A DNA stretch of 64,000 bases from JASBRS01 sp964496495 (GCA_964496495.1 CAZBZU010000008.1:1-64000), one strand, 5' to 3'. Positions 41,635 through 51,100 are shown, counted from the stretch's first letter. Made by a program: numbers and translations. The notes: generated by a model from the sequence alone, not told the origin.

Positions 41635-42003
41635 GTGAGAGGCGTTCGCATCCTGCAGCTGGTCCTGCTGGTGTTGCTGGCGCTGTACCTGGTGGCGTTC
41701 AACAACCTCAACCCGGACCCCCTGTCGCTGCCGCTGCTGCCCATGGTGATCCCGCTGCCGCCGGTGCTGCTGGTGGTGGTGGCGCTGGTCGGCGGCTGGC
41801 TGGTGGGGTGGCTGCCTTCCAGGCTGGCGCTGTGGCGGCGCTCCCGCGAGAATCGCCGGCTGCGCCAGCGGGTGGCGGAGCTGGAACGCCGCGACGATCT
41901 CGACGCGCACGCCTACGAGCGCGCGCCCGTGATCCCCGATCGCTTCCCCGTCATCCCCGACCGGCCGGCGCCGGCGCCCGACGAGGAAGCCGAGACCTCG
42001 TGA
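41635..42003 (+). CDS. LapA-domain (DUF1049) small membrane protein
   Basis: 122 residues. Two helices (LQLVLLVLLALYLVAF; IPLPPVLLVVVALVGGWLVGW) separated by NNLNPDPLSLPLLP, then a short coiled-coil (RENRRLRQRVAELERR) and a Pro-rich tail, the layout of LapA/YciS proteins. I prefer the GTG at 41635 (5 nt after GGAGG) over the one at 41629. Overlaps recJ by GTGA. Confidence 0.8.
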   Translation: MRGVRILQLVLLVLLALYLVAFNNLNPDPLSLPLLPMVIPLPPVLLVVVALVGGWLVGWLPSRLALWRRSRENRRLRQRVAELERRDDLDAHAYERAPVIPDRFPVIPDRPAPAPDEEAETS

Positions 42004-44449
42004 GCGCGGCCGAGGACCATCGGCCCCCCTCCCCCATCTGGCAGGTACGCGCGCCGGCGCCGCCCGGCGCGGTGCGGTCGCTGTGCCGTAGCCTGAACGT
42101 GCCGCCGCTGCTGGCGGCCATGCTGTGGTCGCGCGGCCTGCGCGACGACGCTCCCGACCACCTCAACCCGCCGCTCATGCCGAGCGGCATCCCCACCGTG
42201 GCCGCCGCCGCCGAGCGCCTCGAGCGCGCCATCCGCGCGCGCGAGCGCATCCTCATCCACGGCGACTACGACGCCGACGGCATCTCCGGCACGGCCGTGC
42301 TGCTGCTGGGGCTGCGCGAGCTGGGCGGGGACGTCGAGGCCTTCATCCCCAACCGGCTGGAGGACGGCTACGGCGTCCACCCCGAGCGGGTGGCGGAGCA
42401 CGCCGCGCGCTGCGAGCTGTTCGTCACCGTGGACTGCGGCATCACCAACCTCGAGGAGATCGCGCGGCTGCAGGCTGCCGGGGTCGACACCATCGTCACC
42501 GACCACCACACCCCCGGCGAGGCCGTGCCCGCCGGGCTGGTGGTGCACCCCGCCACCTCGCCGCTGGCGAGCGGCGGGCTGCCGCAGCTCACCGGCGCGG
42601 GCGTGGCCTTCCACCTGCTGTGGGCCCTGCGCCGGCGCCTGGGGATGGACGCGCCGCTGGATTACGCCGACCTCGCCACGATCGGGACCATCGCCGACGT
42701 GGCCCCCTTGCTGGGCGAGAACAGGGCGCTCATCAAGGAGGGGCTCGCGCGGCTGCCCGACTCGCGCTGGCCGGGCATCCGGGCCACCGTCAGCCAGGCG
42801 CACCTGCGCGGCGAGATCAGCGCGCGCCAGGTCGCCTTCGTGCTGGCGCCGCGGCTCAACGCCGCCGGGCGCCTGGGCGAGGCCGGGCTGGGCCTGGAGC
42901 TGCTCACCACCGCCAGCGCGCGGCGGGCGCTGGAGCTCGCCGCCTACCTCGACGCCCGCAACCAGGACCGCCGCCGCATCCAGGACGAGATGCTGGCGCA
43001 GGCCCTGGAGAAGGTGGACCCGCAGGCGCCGGCGCTGGTGGTGGAGGACCCGCGCTGGCACCCGGGCGTCATGGGCATCGTGGCGTCGAAGCTGCTGGAG
43101 CGCTTCTACAAACCGGTCTATATCGTGGCCAAGGGCAAGGGCAGCGTCCGCTCCACCCCCGGCATCTCGGCCGTCGAGGGGCTGCGGCAGGCGTCGGCGC
43201 ACCTGCAGCGCTACGGCGGTCACGCCCAGGCGGCCGGCTTCGCGCTGGAGATGGCGGCGCTCCCCGCCTTCCGGGAGGCCATCTACGGCTACGCCGCGCA
43301 GTTCCCCGCGCCCACCCCCATGATCACCGCCGACGCGGTGCTGGCCGGCCGGGAGGTGGAGAACGAGCTGTGGCAGGCCATCCGCTCGCTCGAGCCCTTC
43401 GGGGAGGGTCACCCGCCGCCGCTGTTCGCCCTCACCGACACCCTCGACGCCGCCCGCGCCGTCGGCCGCGACGGCGCCACCCTGCAGCTCCGCATCGGCG
43501 GGGTGAAGGGGGTCGCCTGGCGCCTCGGCGCGCTGGCGGCCGAGCTTCCCGGCGGCCAGCCGGTCAACGCCGCGGTGGTGCTGNNNNNNNNNNNNNNNNN
43601 NNNNNNNNNNNNNNNNNNNNNNNNNNNNNNNNNNNNNNNNNNNNNNNNNNNNNNNNNNNNNNNNNNNNNNNNNNNNNNNNNNNCGCGCTGGCGGCCGAGC
43701 TTCCCGGCGGCCAGCCGGTCAACGCCGCGGTGGTGCTGAGCGAGAACGAGTGGCGCGACCGGCGCACGCTGGAGTTCGTGGCCGAAGCGGTGCGGCCGGC
43801 CGGCCTGCTGGAGCTGGCGCCCGTCGACGGCGCGGCGGCGCGGCCCGCCGCCATCGTTCGGGGCGCGCCCGGCGCGCCGGCGGGCGGGCCCCCACCCCGG
43901 CCGTTGGAGCCGCGCACGGCGGCCGATCTCGACGGTGCCCTGGCGGGCGGCGGCGCGCTGTGGCTCACCCGCCTGCCGGCCGACGACCCGCTGACGGCCG
44001 CCCGCCGCGCGCTGGCGGGCGCCTCGCTGGTGGCGTTCGACCTGGACGAGGCGGCGCTGGCGGAGCTGCAGGCGCTGGCGGAGCAGTACCCCACCCTGCA
44101 CGAGGTGCGCCAGGGCTTCGTGGCGCTGAGCCGCGGCCTGCAGCTGCCCTGGCGCGGCGTCAAGGCCGAGCGGGCGCGGGCCGCGCTGGAGGAGCTTCAG
44201 CTGCTCGACGCCGCCGGCCGCCCGCTGAGCGGGCGCAAGCGCGACCCCTACAGCTCCGACACCCTGCTCGACGGGCTGCTGGCGCGCCACGTGCTGCTGC
44301 GCTTCGTCACCGCCTACCGCAGCCTGGACGACGACGGCTTCGCGCGCACCACCTGGACGCTGCTGGGCCCCGGCTCGAACGGCGCCGCCGCCCTCGGCCC
44401 AGTCGGCGTGCCGAGCGCCGCTCACGGCGCGGACGCCGCCCCGCACTGA
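42000..44449 (+). CDS. recJ: Single-stranded-DNA-specific exonuclease RecJ (interrupted by an assembly gap)
   Basis: 5'-3' ssDNA exonuclease of recombination and repair. DHH motifs: IHGDYDADGISG, VDCGITN, VTDHHTPG; LAPRLNAAGRLGEAG; DHHA1 motif RYGGHAQAAGFAL. A GTG start overlaps the upstream stop. The gap (43584-43683) is flanked by an exact 55-bp duplication (43529-43583 and 43684-43738). Removing the 100 Ns and one copy (155 nt) puts both halves in one frame, giving about 764 residues. So the gene is probably intact and the apparent frame change is artificial. A C-terminal domain (about 530-764) extends beyond the core, as in Deinococcus RecJ. Confidence 0.9.
43529..43738. other. Assembly gap with duplicated 55-bp contig ends
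   Basis: 100 Ns at 43584-43683. The 55 bases before the gap are identical to the 55 bases after it, as expected if two contigs overlapping by 55 bp were scaffolded without merging. Confidence 0.9.
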
Positions 44450-44477
44450 CGCCTCCGGCCGCAGCCCGGCCAGGTGC

Positions 44478-44483
44478 GATACT
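44478..44483 (+). promoter_or_regulatory. -10 box of the FAD/Fe-S oxidoreductase gene
   Basis: GATACT followed by GGCGCC and the ATG at 44490. Confidence 0.45.
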
Positions 44484-44489
44484 GGCGCC

Positions 44490-47420
44490 ATGAGCACCCC
44501 GGCCGCCCCCGCCCCCGACGTCGAGCCGGCCGCCACGCAGGCGCTCGAGCGCGAGCTCCGCGCACGGGTGCGCGGCGAGGTCCGCTTCGACGAGACGGCG
44601 CGCTCGCTCTACGCCACCGACGCCAGCCCCTACGAGATCCGCCCCTACGGCGTGGTGGTGCCGCGCAGCGCCGACGACGTGCGCGCGACGGTGGAGGCGT
44701 GCGGGCGCCACGGCGTGCCCCTGCTGCCGCGCGGCGGCGGCACCAGCCTGGCGGGCCAGACGGTCGGGCGGGCGCTGGTGCTGGACGTCTCCAAGTACCT
44801 CACGCGGGTGCTCGAGGTGAACCTCGAGGAGCGCTGGGCGCGCCTCGAGCCGGGGGTGGTGCGCGACCAGCTCAACGCTCAGCTCGCGCCTCACGGCCTG
44901 CAGTTCACGCCCGACATCTCCACCACCAGCCGCGCCAACGTCGGCGGCATGGTGGCCAACAACGCCGCCGGCACGCGCAGCATCAAGTACGGCAAGACCG
45001 TCGATCAGGTGATCTCCATGCGCGTGCTGCTGATGGACGGCACCGAGCTCACGCTCGGCCCGGCCGACGAGGCGACCCTGCAAGCCAAGCTGGCCCGGCA
45101 GGACCGCGAGGGCGACCTCTACCGCGAGGTCCACCGCGTGGTCAGCGAGCACGCCGGCGAGATCGAGGCGCGCTACCCGAAGGTCATGCGCCGGGTGGGC
45201 GGCTACAACCTCGACGAGTTCGTCGGCGGGCGCCCCTTCAATCTCGCCAAGCTGGTGTGCGGCAGCGAGGGCACGCTGGCGGTCATCCTCGAGGTCACCG
45301 TCCACCTCGATCCGGTGCCCACCCACCGGCTGCTGGCCATGCTCCACTTCGAGACCCTCGAGAAGGCCCTCACCGCCGTGCAGCACGTCAACCGCCACGG
45401 CCCCTCGGCGGTTGAGCTGATGGACCGCGACATCTTCGTGCTGGGCCGCCAGAACCCCGCCCTGGCGCCGCTGCTGGGCTGGCTGAAGGGCGACCCCGGC
45501 GCGGTGCTGATGGTGGAGTTCGACGGCACCGGCGAGGAGGAGATGAATGCCGGCCTGACGAGCATGGAGGGCGACCCCGAGGTGGCCGGCCTCGCCTACG
45601 CCAGCCACGTCGCCCGCGAGCCCTCGCAGCAGGAGGAGATCCTGCAGTTCCGGCGCGACGGGCTCGGCATCTACTCCACGGTGAAGGGGCGCGAGAAGCC
45701 CACCCCCTTCGTGGAGGACTGCGCGGTGCCGGTGGCCGCCCTGCCCGCCTACATCGCCAACGTCGCCGAGGTCTGCCGCCGCCACGGCGTGCACGTGGTG
45801 TTCTACGCCCACGCCTCGGTGGGCGTGATCCACGTGCGCCCGCACCTCGACCTCAAGACCGCCCACGGGGTGGAGACCTACCAGGCCATCAGCCGCGAGG
45901 TGTTCGAGCTGGTGAAGGGCTACGGCGGCTCCTGGAGCGGCGAGCACGGCGACGGGCTGATCCGCTCGTACCAGAACGTCAACCTCTTCGGCGAGCTGCT
46001 CTACCAGGACTTCCGCGCCATCAAGCGCGCCTTCGACCCCGACCACCTGCTCAACCCGGGCAAGGTGGTCGACGCCCCGCCCATGACCGAGAACCTGCGC
46101 TACGGGCCCGGCTACCCCGAGGTCGAGCTGAGCACCTTCCTCGACTTCTCGGCCGACGGCGGCTACCTCGGCGCCATCGAGGCCTGCAACGGCGTGGGCG
46201 CCTGCCGCAAGATCGGCAGCGGCACCATGTGCCCCAGCTACATGGCCACCCGCGACGAGGACCACACCACCCGCGGGCGCGCCAACGTCCTGCGCGACGC
46301 CCTCACCGGGCGCATGCCCGGCGGCCTCACCAGCAAGGACGTCTACGACGTGCTCGACCTGTGCCTGGAGTGCAAGGCGTGCAGCGCCGAGTGCCCCAGC
46401 CAGGTCGACATGGCCAAGATCAAGTACGAGTTCCTGCAGCACTACTACGACGACCACGGCACGCCGCTGTCGGTGCAGGCCATCGGCAACGCGGCGCGCG
46501 TGGCCCCGCTGGGGCAGGCGCTGGCGCCGCTCGCCAACGCGCTGCTGCCCGCCGCGCCGGTGCGCTGGTTGATCGAGCGCACCCTGCAGGTCGACCGCCG
46601 GCGGGTCATGCCGCGCTACGCGCCGGTGCGCTTCGACCGCTGGTTCGCGCGGCGGCCGCCTCCCGCCTCGCGCCCTGCGGCGCGCCGGGCGGCCGGCGGC
46701 GACGGCAAGACCGTGGCGCTCTTCGCCGACACCTGGACGGTGTTCAACGAGACCGCGCCGGGCGTGGCCGCGGTGCGCGTCCTGGAGGCGCTCGGCTACC
46801 GGGTGGAGCTGGTGCCGTACGGCTGCTGCGGCCGCCCGCAGCTCTCCAAGGGGCTGCTGCGGCAGGCCAAGGGCCTGGCACGCGCGAACGTCGAGCGGCT
46901 CGCGCCCTTCGTGGAGCGCGGGGTGCCGGTGGTGGGGCTCGAGCCCTCCTGCGTCACCGCCCTCGCCGGCGACTACCGCGACCTGCTGCCCGGCAGCCGC
47001 ACCGACGCCGTGGCCGACAACGCCTTCATGATCGACCAGTTCCTCGCCAAGGCCTGGACCCGGGGCGAGATCGATCCCGCCGCCGTCTTCGAGAAGCGCC
47101 CCGGCGAGACCCTGCTCCACGGCCACTGCCAGCAGAAGGCGGTGCTGGGCACCGCCTCCACGCGCGCGGTGCTGGGATGGGTGTCCGAAGGCGTCCGCGA
47201 GGTCGACTCCGGCTGCTGCGGCATGGCCGGCTCCTTCGGCTACGGCCACCACGACCTGTCGATGGCGATCGGCGAGCAGCGCCTCTTCCCCGCCGTGCGC
47301 GAGCACCAGGGCGACACCGTGGCGTGCGGCTTCAGCTGCCGCCACCAGATCCGCGACGGCACCGGCGAACGCGCCCACCACCTGACGGAGGTGATGGCGG
47401 CGGCGCTGCGCGAGGGCTGA
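44490..47420 (+). CDS. FAD-linked oxidoreductase fused to Fe-S (GlpC/CCG) domain, D-lactate/glycolate dehydrogenase-like
   Basis: 976 residues. Residues about 35-260 are a PCMH-type FAD domain (LPRGGGTSLAGQTVG; NVGGMVANNAAGTRSIKYGK). The FAD-oxidase C-terminal domain follows (HGDGLIR; FDPDHLLNPGKVV). Two 4Fe-4S clusters then appear (CNGVGACRKIGSGTMCPSY; CLECKACSAECPSQVD). Two cysteine-rich CCG domains end the protein (YGCCGRPQLSKG; VDSGCCGMAGSFGYG). Such fusions oxidise D-2-hydroxyacids and pass electrons to the quinone pool; the exact substrate is not assignable. A leaderless ATG at 44490. Confidence 0.9.
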   Translation: MSTPAAPAPDVEPAATQALERELRARVRGEVRFDETARSLYATDASPYEIRPYGVVVPRSADDVRATVEACGRHGVPLLPRGGGTSLAGQTVGRALVLDVSKYLTRVLEVNLEERWARLEPGVVRDQLNAQLAPHGLQFTPDISTTSRANVGGMVANNAAGTRSIKYGKTVDQVISMRVLLMDGTELTLGPADEATLQAKLARQDREGDLYREVHRVVSEHAGEIEARYPKVMRRVGGYNLDEFVGGRPFNLAKLVCGSEGTLAVILEVTVHLDPVPTHRLLAMLHFETLEKALTAVQHVNRHGPSAVELMDRDIFVLGRQNPALAPLLGWLKGDPGAVLMVEFDGTGEEEMNAGLTSMEGDPEVAGLAYASHVAREPSQQEEILQFRRDGLGIYSTVKGREKPTPFVEDCAVPVAALPAYIANVAEVCRRHGVHVVFYAHASVGVIHVRPHLDLKTAHGVETYQAISREVFELVKGYGGSWSGEHGDGLIRSYQNVNLFGELLYQDFRAIKRAFDPDHLLNPGKVVDAPPMTENLRYGPGYPEVELSTFLDFSADGGYLGAIEACNGVGACRKIGSGTMCPSYMATRDEDHTTRGRANVLRDALTGRMPGGLTSKDVYDVLDLCLECKACSAECPSQVDMAKIKYEFLQHYYDDHGTPLSVQAIGNAARVAPLGQALAPLANALLPAAPVRWLIERTLQVDRRRVMPRYAPVRFDRWFARRPPPASRPAARRAAGGDGKTVALFADTWTVFNETAPGVAAVRVLEALGYRVELVPYGCCGRPQLSKGLLRQAKGLARANVERLAPFVERGVPVVGLEPSCVTALAGDYRDLLPGSRTDAVADNAFMIDQFLAKAWTRGEIDPAAVFEKRPGETLLHGHCQQKAVLGTASTRAVLGWVSEGVREVDSGCCGMAGSFGYGHHDLSMAIGEQRLFPAVREHQGDTVACGFSCRHQIRDGTGERAHHLTEVMAAALREG

Positions 47421-47448
47421 GGGGCCGGTTGCCCAGCGCCGACGTCTG

Positions 47449-47475
47449 GCGCCCGCGCCGTGGCAGTGCGGGCGC
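47449..47475 (+). terminator. Hairpin after the FAD/Fe-S gene
   Basis: GCGCCCGC (47449-47456) and GCGGGCGC (47468-47475) with an 11-nt loop, followed by the T-rich ATGTGTTGAATTGTT. The T-rich part also holds the next promoter. Confidence 0.4.
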
Positions 47476-47480
47476 ATGTG

Positions 47481-47510
47481 TTGAATTGTTCACACTTTCC
47501 TCGCTACACT
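47481..47510 (+). promoter_or_regulatory. Promoter of the vWA lipoprotein gene
   Basis: TTGAAT (47481-47486), 18-bp spacer, TACACT (47505-47510), then a 74-nt leader ending in AGGAGGG before the ATG at 47585. Confidence 0.6.
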
Positions 47511-47584
47511 GAGTGAATCGAAATCCGTGGAGGGATTCTCGATCCCGCCGCCCGCCTTTGGCGACGGGGGCTCAGGAGGGAAGT

Positions 47585-48571
47585 ATGAAGAAGAGGGTCG
47601 TGTTGTCTCTGTTCGTCGTTGCTGCCCTGGCGCTGGTCCTCTCGGCCTGCCAGACCGGCGGGGTCAGTTCCCTGTCGTTCAACGGGATCTCGGGCATCAA
47701 CGCAGCCAACGGCACCGCCAACCTGAGCGTCAGCGCGCTCGACGGTTCCGGCAAGGTCATCGGCAGCGGAACGCTGACGGTGCCGACCGCCACCGTCAGC
47801 AAGGTGACCGACGCCTTCGGGAGCCCGGTGTCCACCACCTACGGCGCCACGGCCACGATCTGCGGCAGCATCACCACCACCGCCGGCGACCTGCGCGCCA
47901 TGATCACCCTGGACGCCACCGGCTCGATGGCCTCCAGCGACCCCAGCGACCTCCGTGCGGAAGCGGCCAAGTCGGCGTTCATCGACCGCATGAGCGGCAG
48001 CGATCAGGCCGCCGTCTCCTCGTTCGATACCGGCACCACCCCGACCAGCGGCTACCAGGCCATCAAGGTCTACCAGAACTTGACCTCGGACCACGCCGCG
48101 CTCAAGGCGGCCGTCGATGACGCCACCTTCGCCGGCAGCCTCACCAACCTGTGGGACGCGGGCGTGGACAGCGTGCAGTACTTCGCCAACCAGGGCGTCA
48201 CCAGCGGCAACCGGGTGGTCGTGCTGCTGACCGACGGGCTGGACACCTCGTCGACGAACACGCCGTCGGACGTGATCTCCGCGGCCACCTCCAGCGGCGT
48301 GAAGGTGTTCACCGTGGGGCTGGGCTCCAGCCTCGACTCGACCGACCTCATCGACATCGCCTCGCAGACGGGCGGCACCTACGGTCAGGTCGTCGATCCG
48401 GCGGACCTCAGCGGGCTGTTCGACGGCATCTTCAACGCCAGCCAGGGCTCGGGCTGCGTGCAGGTGAAGTTCAGCCCCGTCCCGACCTCCGGGCACATCA
48501 TCACCGGCACCCTCACCCTCAAGGTGAACGGCACCCCGGTGAGCGCCACCTACCAGGTCTCCTGGCCCTGA
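47585..48571 (+). CDS. von Willebrand factor type A domain lipoprotein
   Basis: 328 residues. Lipoprotein signal MKKRVVLSLFVVAALALVLSAC (written in parts: n-region MKKR, core VVLSLFVVAALALV, lipobox LSAC). A vWA domain covers about 125-300: MIDAS-like DATGSMASS (Thr replaces the first Ser of DxSxS), SSFDTGTTPTSG, VVLLTDGLDTSS, VFTVGLGSSLDSTDL. Likely a cell-surface metal-dependent adhesion or scaffold protein. The ATG is fixed by an AGGAGGG site; the frame is open for 24 codons upstream without support. Confidence 0.85.
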   Translation: MKKRVVLSLFVVAALALVLSACQTGGVSSLSFNGISGINAANGTANLSVSALDGSGKVIGSGTLTVPTATVSKVTDAFGSPVSTTYGATATICGSITTTAGDLRAMITLDATGSMASSDPSDLRAEAAKSAFIDRMSGSDQAAVSSFDTGTTPTSGYQAIKVYQNLTSDHAALKAAVDDATFAGSLTNLWDAGVDSVQYFANQGVTSGNRVVVLLTDGLDTSSTNTPSDVISAATSSGVKVFTVGLGSSLDSTDLIDIASQTGGTYGQVVDPADLSGLFDGIFNASQGSGCVQVKFSPVPTSGHIITGTLTLKVNGTPVSATYQVSWP

Positions 48572-48596
48572 TCCGAAGGCCCTAGACCACCAACGA

Positions 48597-48630
48597 GAGA
48601 GCGGCGGGCCCGGCCGGGCCCGCCGCTCTC
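48597..48630. terminator. Strong palindromic hairpin between vWA gene and argS
   Basis: GAGAGCGGCGGGCCC (48597-48611), loop GGCC, GGGCCCGCCGCTCTC (48616-48630): a perfect 15-bp stem between convergent genes. No T-run. The rest of 48572-48917 is GC-rich low-complexity sequence with repeated GGGCTCG blocks and the second assembly gap. Confidence 0.55.
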
Positions 48631-48651
48631 GCTGCCGCGAAGGGCTCGGGC

Positions 48652-48821
48652 GCGCGTGCTCGGGCTCGCGGGCGCGAGCTGGCGCGNNNNNNNNNNNNNN
48701 NNNNNNNNNNNNNNNNNNNNNNNNNNNNNNNNNNNNNNNNNNNNNNNNNNNNNNNNNNNNNNNNNNNNNNNNNNNNNNNNNNNNNNGCGCGTGCTCGGGC
48801 TCGCGGGCGCGAGCTGGCGCG
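48652..48821. other. Second assembly gap with duplicated 35-bp ends
   Basis: 100 Ns at 48687-48786; the 35 bases before (48652-48686) equal the 35 bases after (48787-48821). It lies in a low-complexity GGGCTCG/GCGCG tract. Confidence 0.85.
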
Positions 48822-48917
48822 GGCTCGCTCGCGGGCAAGAACCGGCGGGCTCGGGCTCGCGCGCGCGCTCGCGGGCCAGAGCACCCGGGCGCGAGCCGCG
48901 GCCCGCGCCCGGGGCGG

Positions 48918-50789
48918 CTACATCGCCTCCGGCGCCTCGATGCCGAGCAGATCGAGCGCTTCTGCCAGCGCCGCGCGCACGCGGTCCACCAGCGCCAGCC
49001 GCGCCTGCCGCAGGCCCGGCTCGGCCTTGAGGACCTGCGTGTCGGGCCGGCCGTCGGCCCCCTTGTGGTTGTAGTAGCCGTTCCAGGCCGTGGCCAGCTC
49101 CAGGGCGTGCTGCGCCACCAGGTGCGGGGCCAGGTCGCGCGCGGCCGCCGCCAGCACCGCCGGGAAGCGCGCGACGACCTGCGCCAGCCGCACCTCGAGG
49201 GGTCCCAGGCTCGCGAACTCGGCGTCGCCGGCGCCGGCGCCGCTCGCCTCGCCCTCGGTCGCCCCGGTCTCCTCGGCCGCCCGCAGGATGCTGCAGGCGC
49301 GAGCATGGGCGTACTGCACGTAGGGGGCGCTGTCCCCCTGGAGCGACAGCGCCTGCTCCCAGCGGAAGTCGAGGATCTTCCTGGCCTCGCTCTTGAGCAT
49401 GCCGAAGCGCAGCGCGCCCACGCCCACCTGCCGGGCCACCTCGTCGATGCTCTCCAAGCCGGGGTTCTTCTCCTCCACCACGGCGCGCGCGCGGCCGGTC
49501 GCCTCGGCCAGCACCTCGTCGATCGACAGCGTCAGCCCCTTGCGGCCGCTCATCGCCTGCCCTTCCAGCGTGACGACCTCGTAGGCGAGGTGATGGGAGT
49601 TGCGGTAGGCGCGCTCGCCCTCCGCCGTGCCGGAGAGCGCCAGCGCCGTCCTCACCAGCGTCTGCGGGTGGCTCTGGCGCACGTCGATGACGTTGATGAT
49701 CTCCTGCCCGTGGGCGAAGGTGCGGCCGTCGGGATGGCTCTCGCCCTCCGGCGCGCTGGCGTAGAGCTCCTTGCCCGAGGGCTGCTCGGCGAAGCGCTGG
49801 AAGCGCAGCCCTTCGAAGATGCCGGCCTTCCAGAACTGGTAGCCGATGTCCTTGGCGACGTACATGGCGTTGCCGTCGCGCCGCACCAGGACCACGCTGG
49901 CCTCCTCGAGGCCCGGCAGGAACTCGGACACGTCCATCACCAGCGCCCCGGCGTACTTGCCCTCGGCCGGGCGCGAGACGTAGGGGCTCGCCTCCAGGAT
50001 CTCCAGGCCCCGCGCCAGGAAGCCGCTGCGCACCACGTCGGACTCCCACACCAGCAGGTCGTACTCCGCTCCGAGCGCATGGAAGGTCTCCAGCTGGGCG
50101 CGCACGACGTCCTCCACCTCGCCGCGGAGCTCGCCGCGCTCCAGCCGCGCCATCACCTCCGACACCCCGGCGTCGATACGCTCGGCGTCACGCTCCTTGG
50201 CCGTGCCCAGCCTGACGTAGAGCTCGCCCAGCCAGTGATCGTACTTGCGGTCGCCGGGGTAGGCCTCGCCGAAGTACTCGGCGGCGTAGAGGCTCTCGGC
50301 CGCCTGCCTGCCGGTGTCGTCGATGTAGTTCTGCACCTCGACGTCGCGTCCGGACCTCCGCAGGATGCGGGCGCAGGCGTCGCCCAGCACGATGTTGCGC
50401 AGGTGGCCGACGTGCGCTTCCTTGTTGGGGTTGACCGAGGTGTGCTCGAGCACCACCTTCAGCCGCGCGCCCTCGGGCGCCTCCCGGCGCCGAACGACCT
50501 CCGCCACGAAGGCACCCGGATCGAGGTGGAAGTTGATGTAGGGGCCGACCGCGTCGGCGCGGGCAACGCCGGTCGGCAGGCGCAGCTCGCCCACCAGCTC
50601 GCGGGCGATGTCCGCGGGATTGCGGCGCAGGCTGCGCGCCAGGCCGAAGGCGACGGGCGTGCCGTAGTCGCCGGGCTTGTCCTCCGGCACCTCCTGGATG
50701 CTCACCTCGACCGCGCCGGCCTCCCCGGCGCCGATGGCGGCAAGCCCCTCCTGGACGGCCTCGCGTAGCGCTTGGATGACGTCGGCCAT
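48918..50789 (-). CDS. argS: Arginine--tRNA ligase
   Basis: 623 residues, class I synthetase. The N-terminal tRNA-binding domain (about 1-110), the HIGH-type motif HVGHLRN (near residue 122) within EHTSVNPNKEAHVGHLRN, GDWG-like DDTGRQ region, KMSKS-equivalent AMSGRKG near 385, and the C-terminal anticodon-binding helices are all present. A Gly/Ala-rich insertion near residues 510-525 (ATEGEASGAGAGDAEFASLG) is unusual. A TAGCGT box (50804-50799) lies 9 nt upstream of the ATG. Confidence 0.95.
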   Translation of the reverse strand: MADVIQALREAVQEGLAAIGAGEAGAVEVSIQEVPEDKPGDYGTPVAFGLARSLRRNPADIARELVGELRLPTGVARADAVGPYINFHLDPGAFVAEVVRRREAPEGARLKVVLEHTSVNPNKEAHVGHLRNIVLGDACARILRRSGRDVEVQNYIDDTGRQAAESLYAAEYFGEAYPGDRKYDHWLGELYVRLGTAKERDAERIDAGVSEVMARLERGELRGEVEDVVRAQLETFHALGAEYDLLVWESDVVRSGFLARGLEILEASPYVSRPAEGKYAGALVMDVSEFLPGLEEASVVLVRRDGNAMYVAKDIGYQFWKAGIFEGLRFQRFAEQPSGKELYASAPEGESHPDGRTFAHGQEIINVIDVRQSHPQTLVRTALALSGTAEGERAYRNSHHLAYEVVTLEGQAMSGRKGLTLSIDEVLAEATGRARAVVEEKNPGLESIDEVARQVGVGALRFGMLKSEARKILDFRWEQALSLQGDSAPYVQYAHARACSILRAAEETGATEGEASGAGAGDAEFASLGPLEVRLAQVVARFPAVLAAAARDLAPHLVAQHALELATAWNGYYNHKGADGRPDTQVLKAEPGLRQARLALVDRVRAALAEALDLLGIEAPEAM

Positions 50790-50885
50790 GGCGCGCTCAC
50801 GCTACCACAGCCGCTCGGCGCGCCGCGATGCCGTCGGGGGCGCCTCCCGCGCGCACGGACACGCGCCGACGCACCTGGGCGGGCG

Positions 50886-50951
50886 TATACTGTCGCGACC
50901 GGCGCGACGCGACGCCTGGGGCGCGGTGCCGGCTCCCGGGCGACGCCCGGG
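50886..50951 (+). promoter_or_regulatory. Upstream promoter-like element and hairpin before lon
   Basis: TATACT at 50886-50891 on the plus strand has no start codon close behind, so it could be a distal lon promoter. CCCGGGCG/CGCCCGGG forms a hairpin at 50935-50951. Confidence 0.3.
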
Positions 50952-50992
50952 TCGGACGTAACCCACCAGCAGACTGAGCCGAGCGGTTGCAG

Positions 50993-51017
50993 TAAACTTG
51001 ACACATGGTGACTCAGG
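50993..51017 (+). promoter_or_regulatory. lon promoter -10 overlapping a HAIR-like (HspR) operator
   Basis: TAAACT (50993-50998) is a good -10. CTTGACA-N7-ACTCAGG (50997-51017) overlaps it and matches the HspR-associated inverted repeat CTTGAGT-N7-ACTCAAG at 11 of 14 positions with exact spacing. HspR controls dnaK, clpB and lon in actinobacteria and has been described in Deinococcus. Confidence 0.5.
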
Positions 51018-51100
51018 TTTGCCCGCTCATCCGCACCCCCGCCGCCACGGCGCGGCGCCCCCACCAGGACCCCACTCCCCACGCCGAGCGTTTCGCGTAG
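51005..51100 (+). CDS. Possible 31-codon leader ORF upstream of lon
   Basis: ATG at 51005, 6 nt behind the TAAACT box as in the leaderless genes here. It starts MVTQVCPLIRTPAATARR and stops with the TAG at 51098-51100, 13 nt before the lon ATG. No homology is claimed. It may be a translated leader or chance. Confidence 0.25.
   Translation: MVTQVCPLIRTPAATARRPHQDPTPHAERFA

Noticed and set aside
43529..43738. Genuine tandem duplication or frameshift in recJ
   Set aside because: The duplication flanks a 100-N spacer exactly and collapsing it restores the frame.
47513..47584. Upstream in-frame ATG at 47513 as start of the vWA lipoprotein
   Set aside because: It lies directly behind the -10 box, would add 24 hydrophilic residues in front of the lipoprotein signal, and lacks the AGGAGGG found before 47585.
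50998..51003. TTGACA as a -35 box for lon
   Set aside because: No -10-like sequence lies 16-18 bp downstream; the bases are better explained as the left arm of the HAIR-like repeat.
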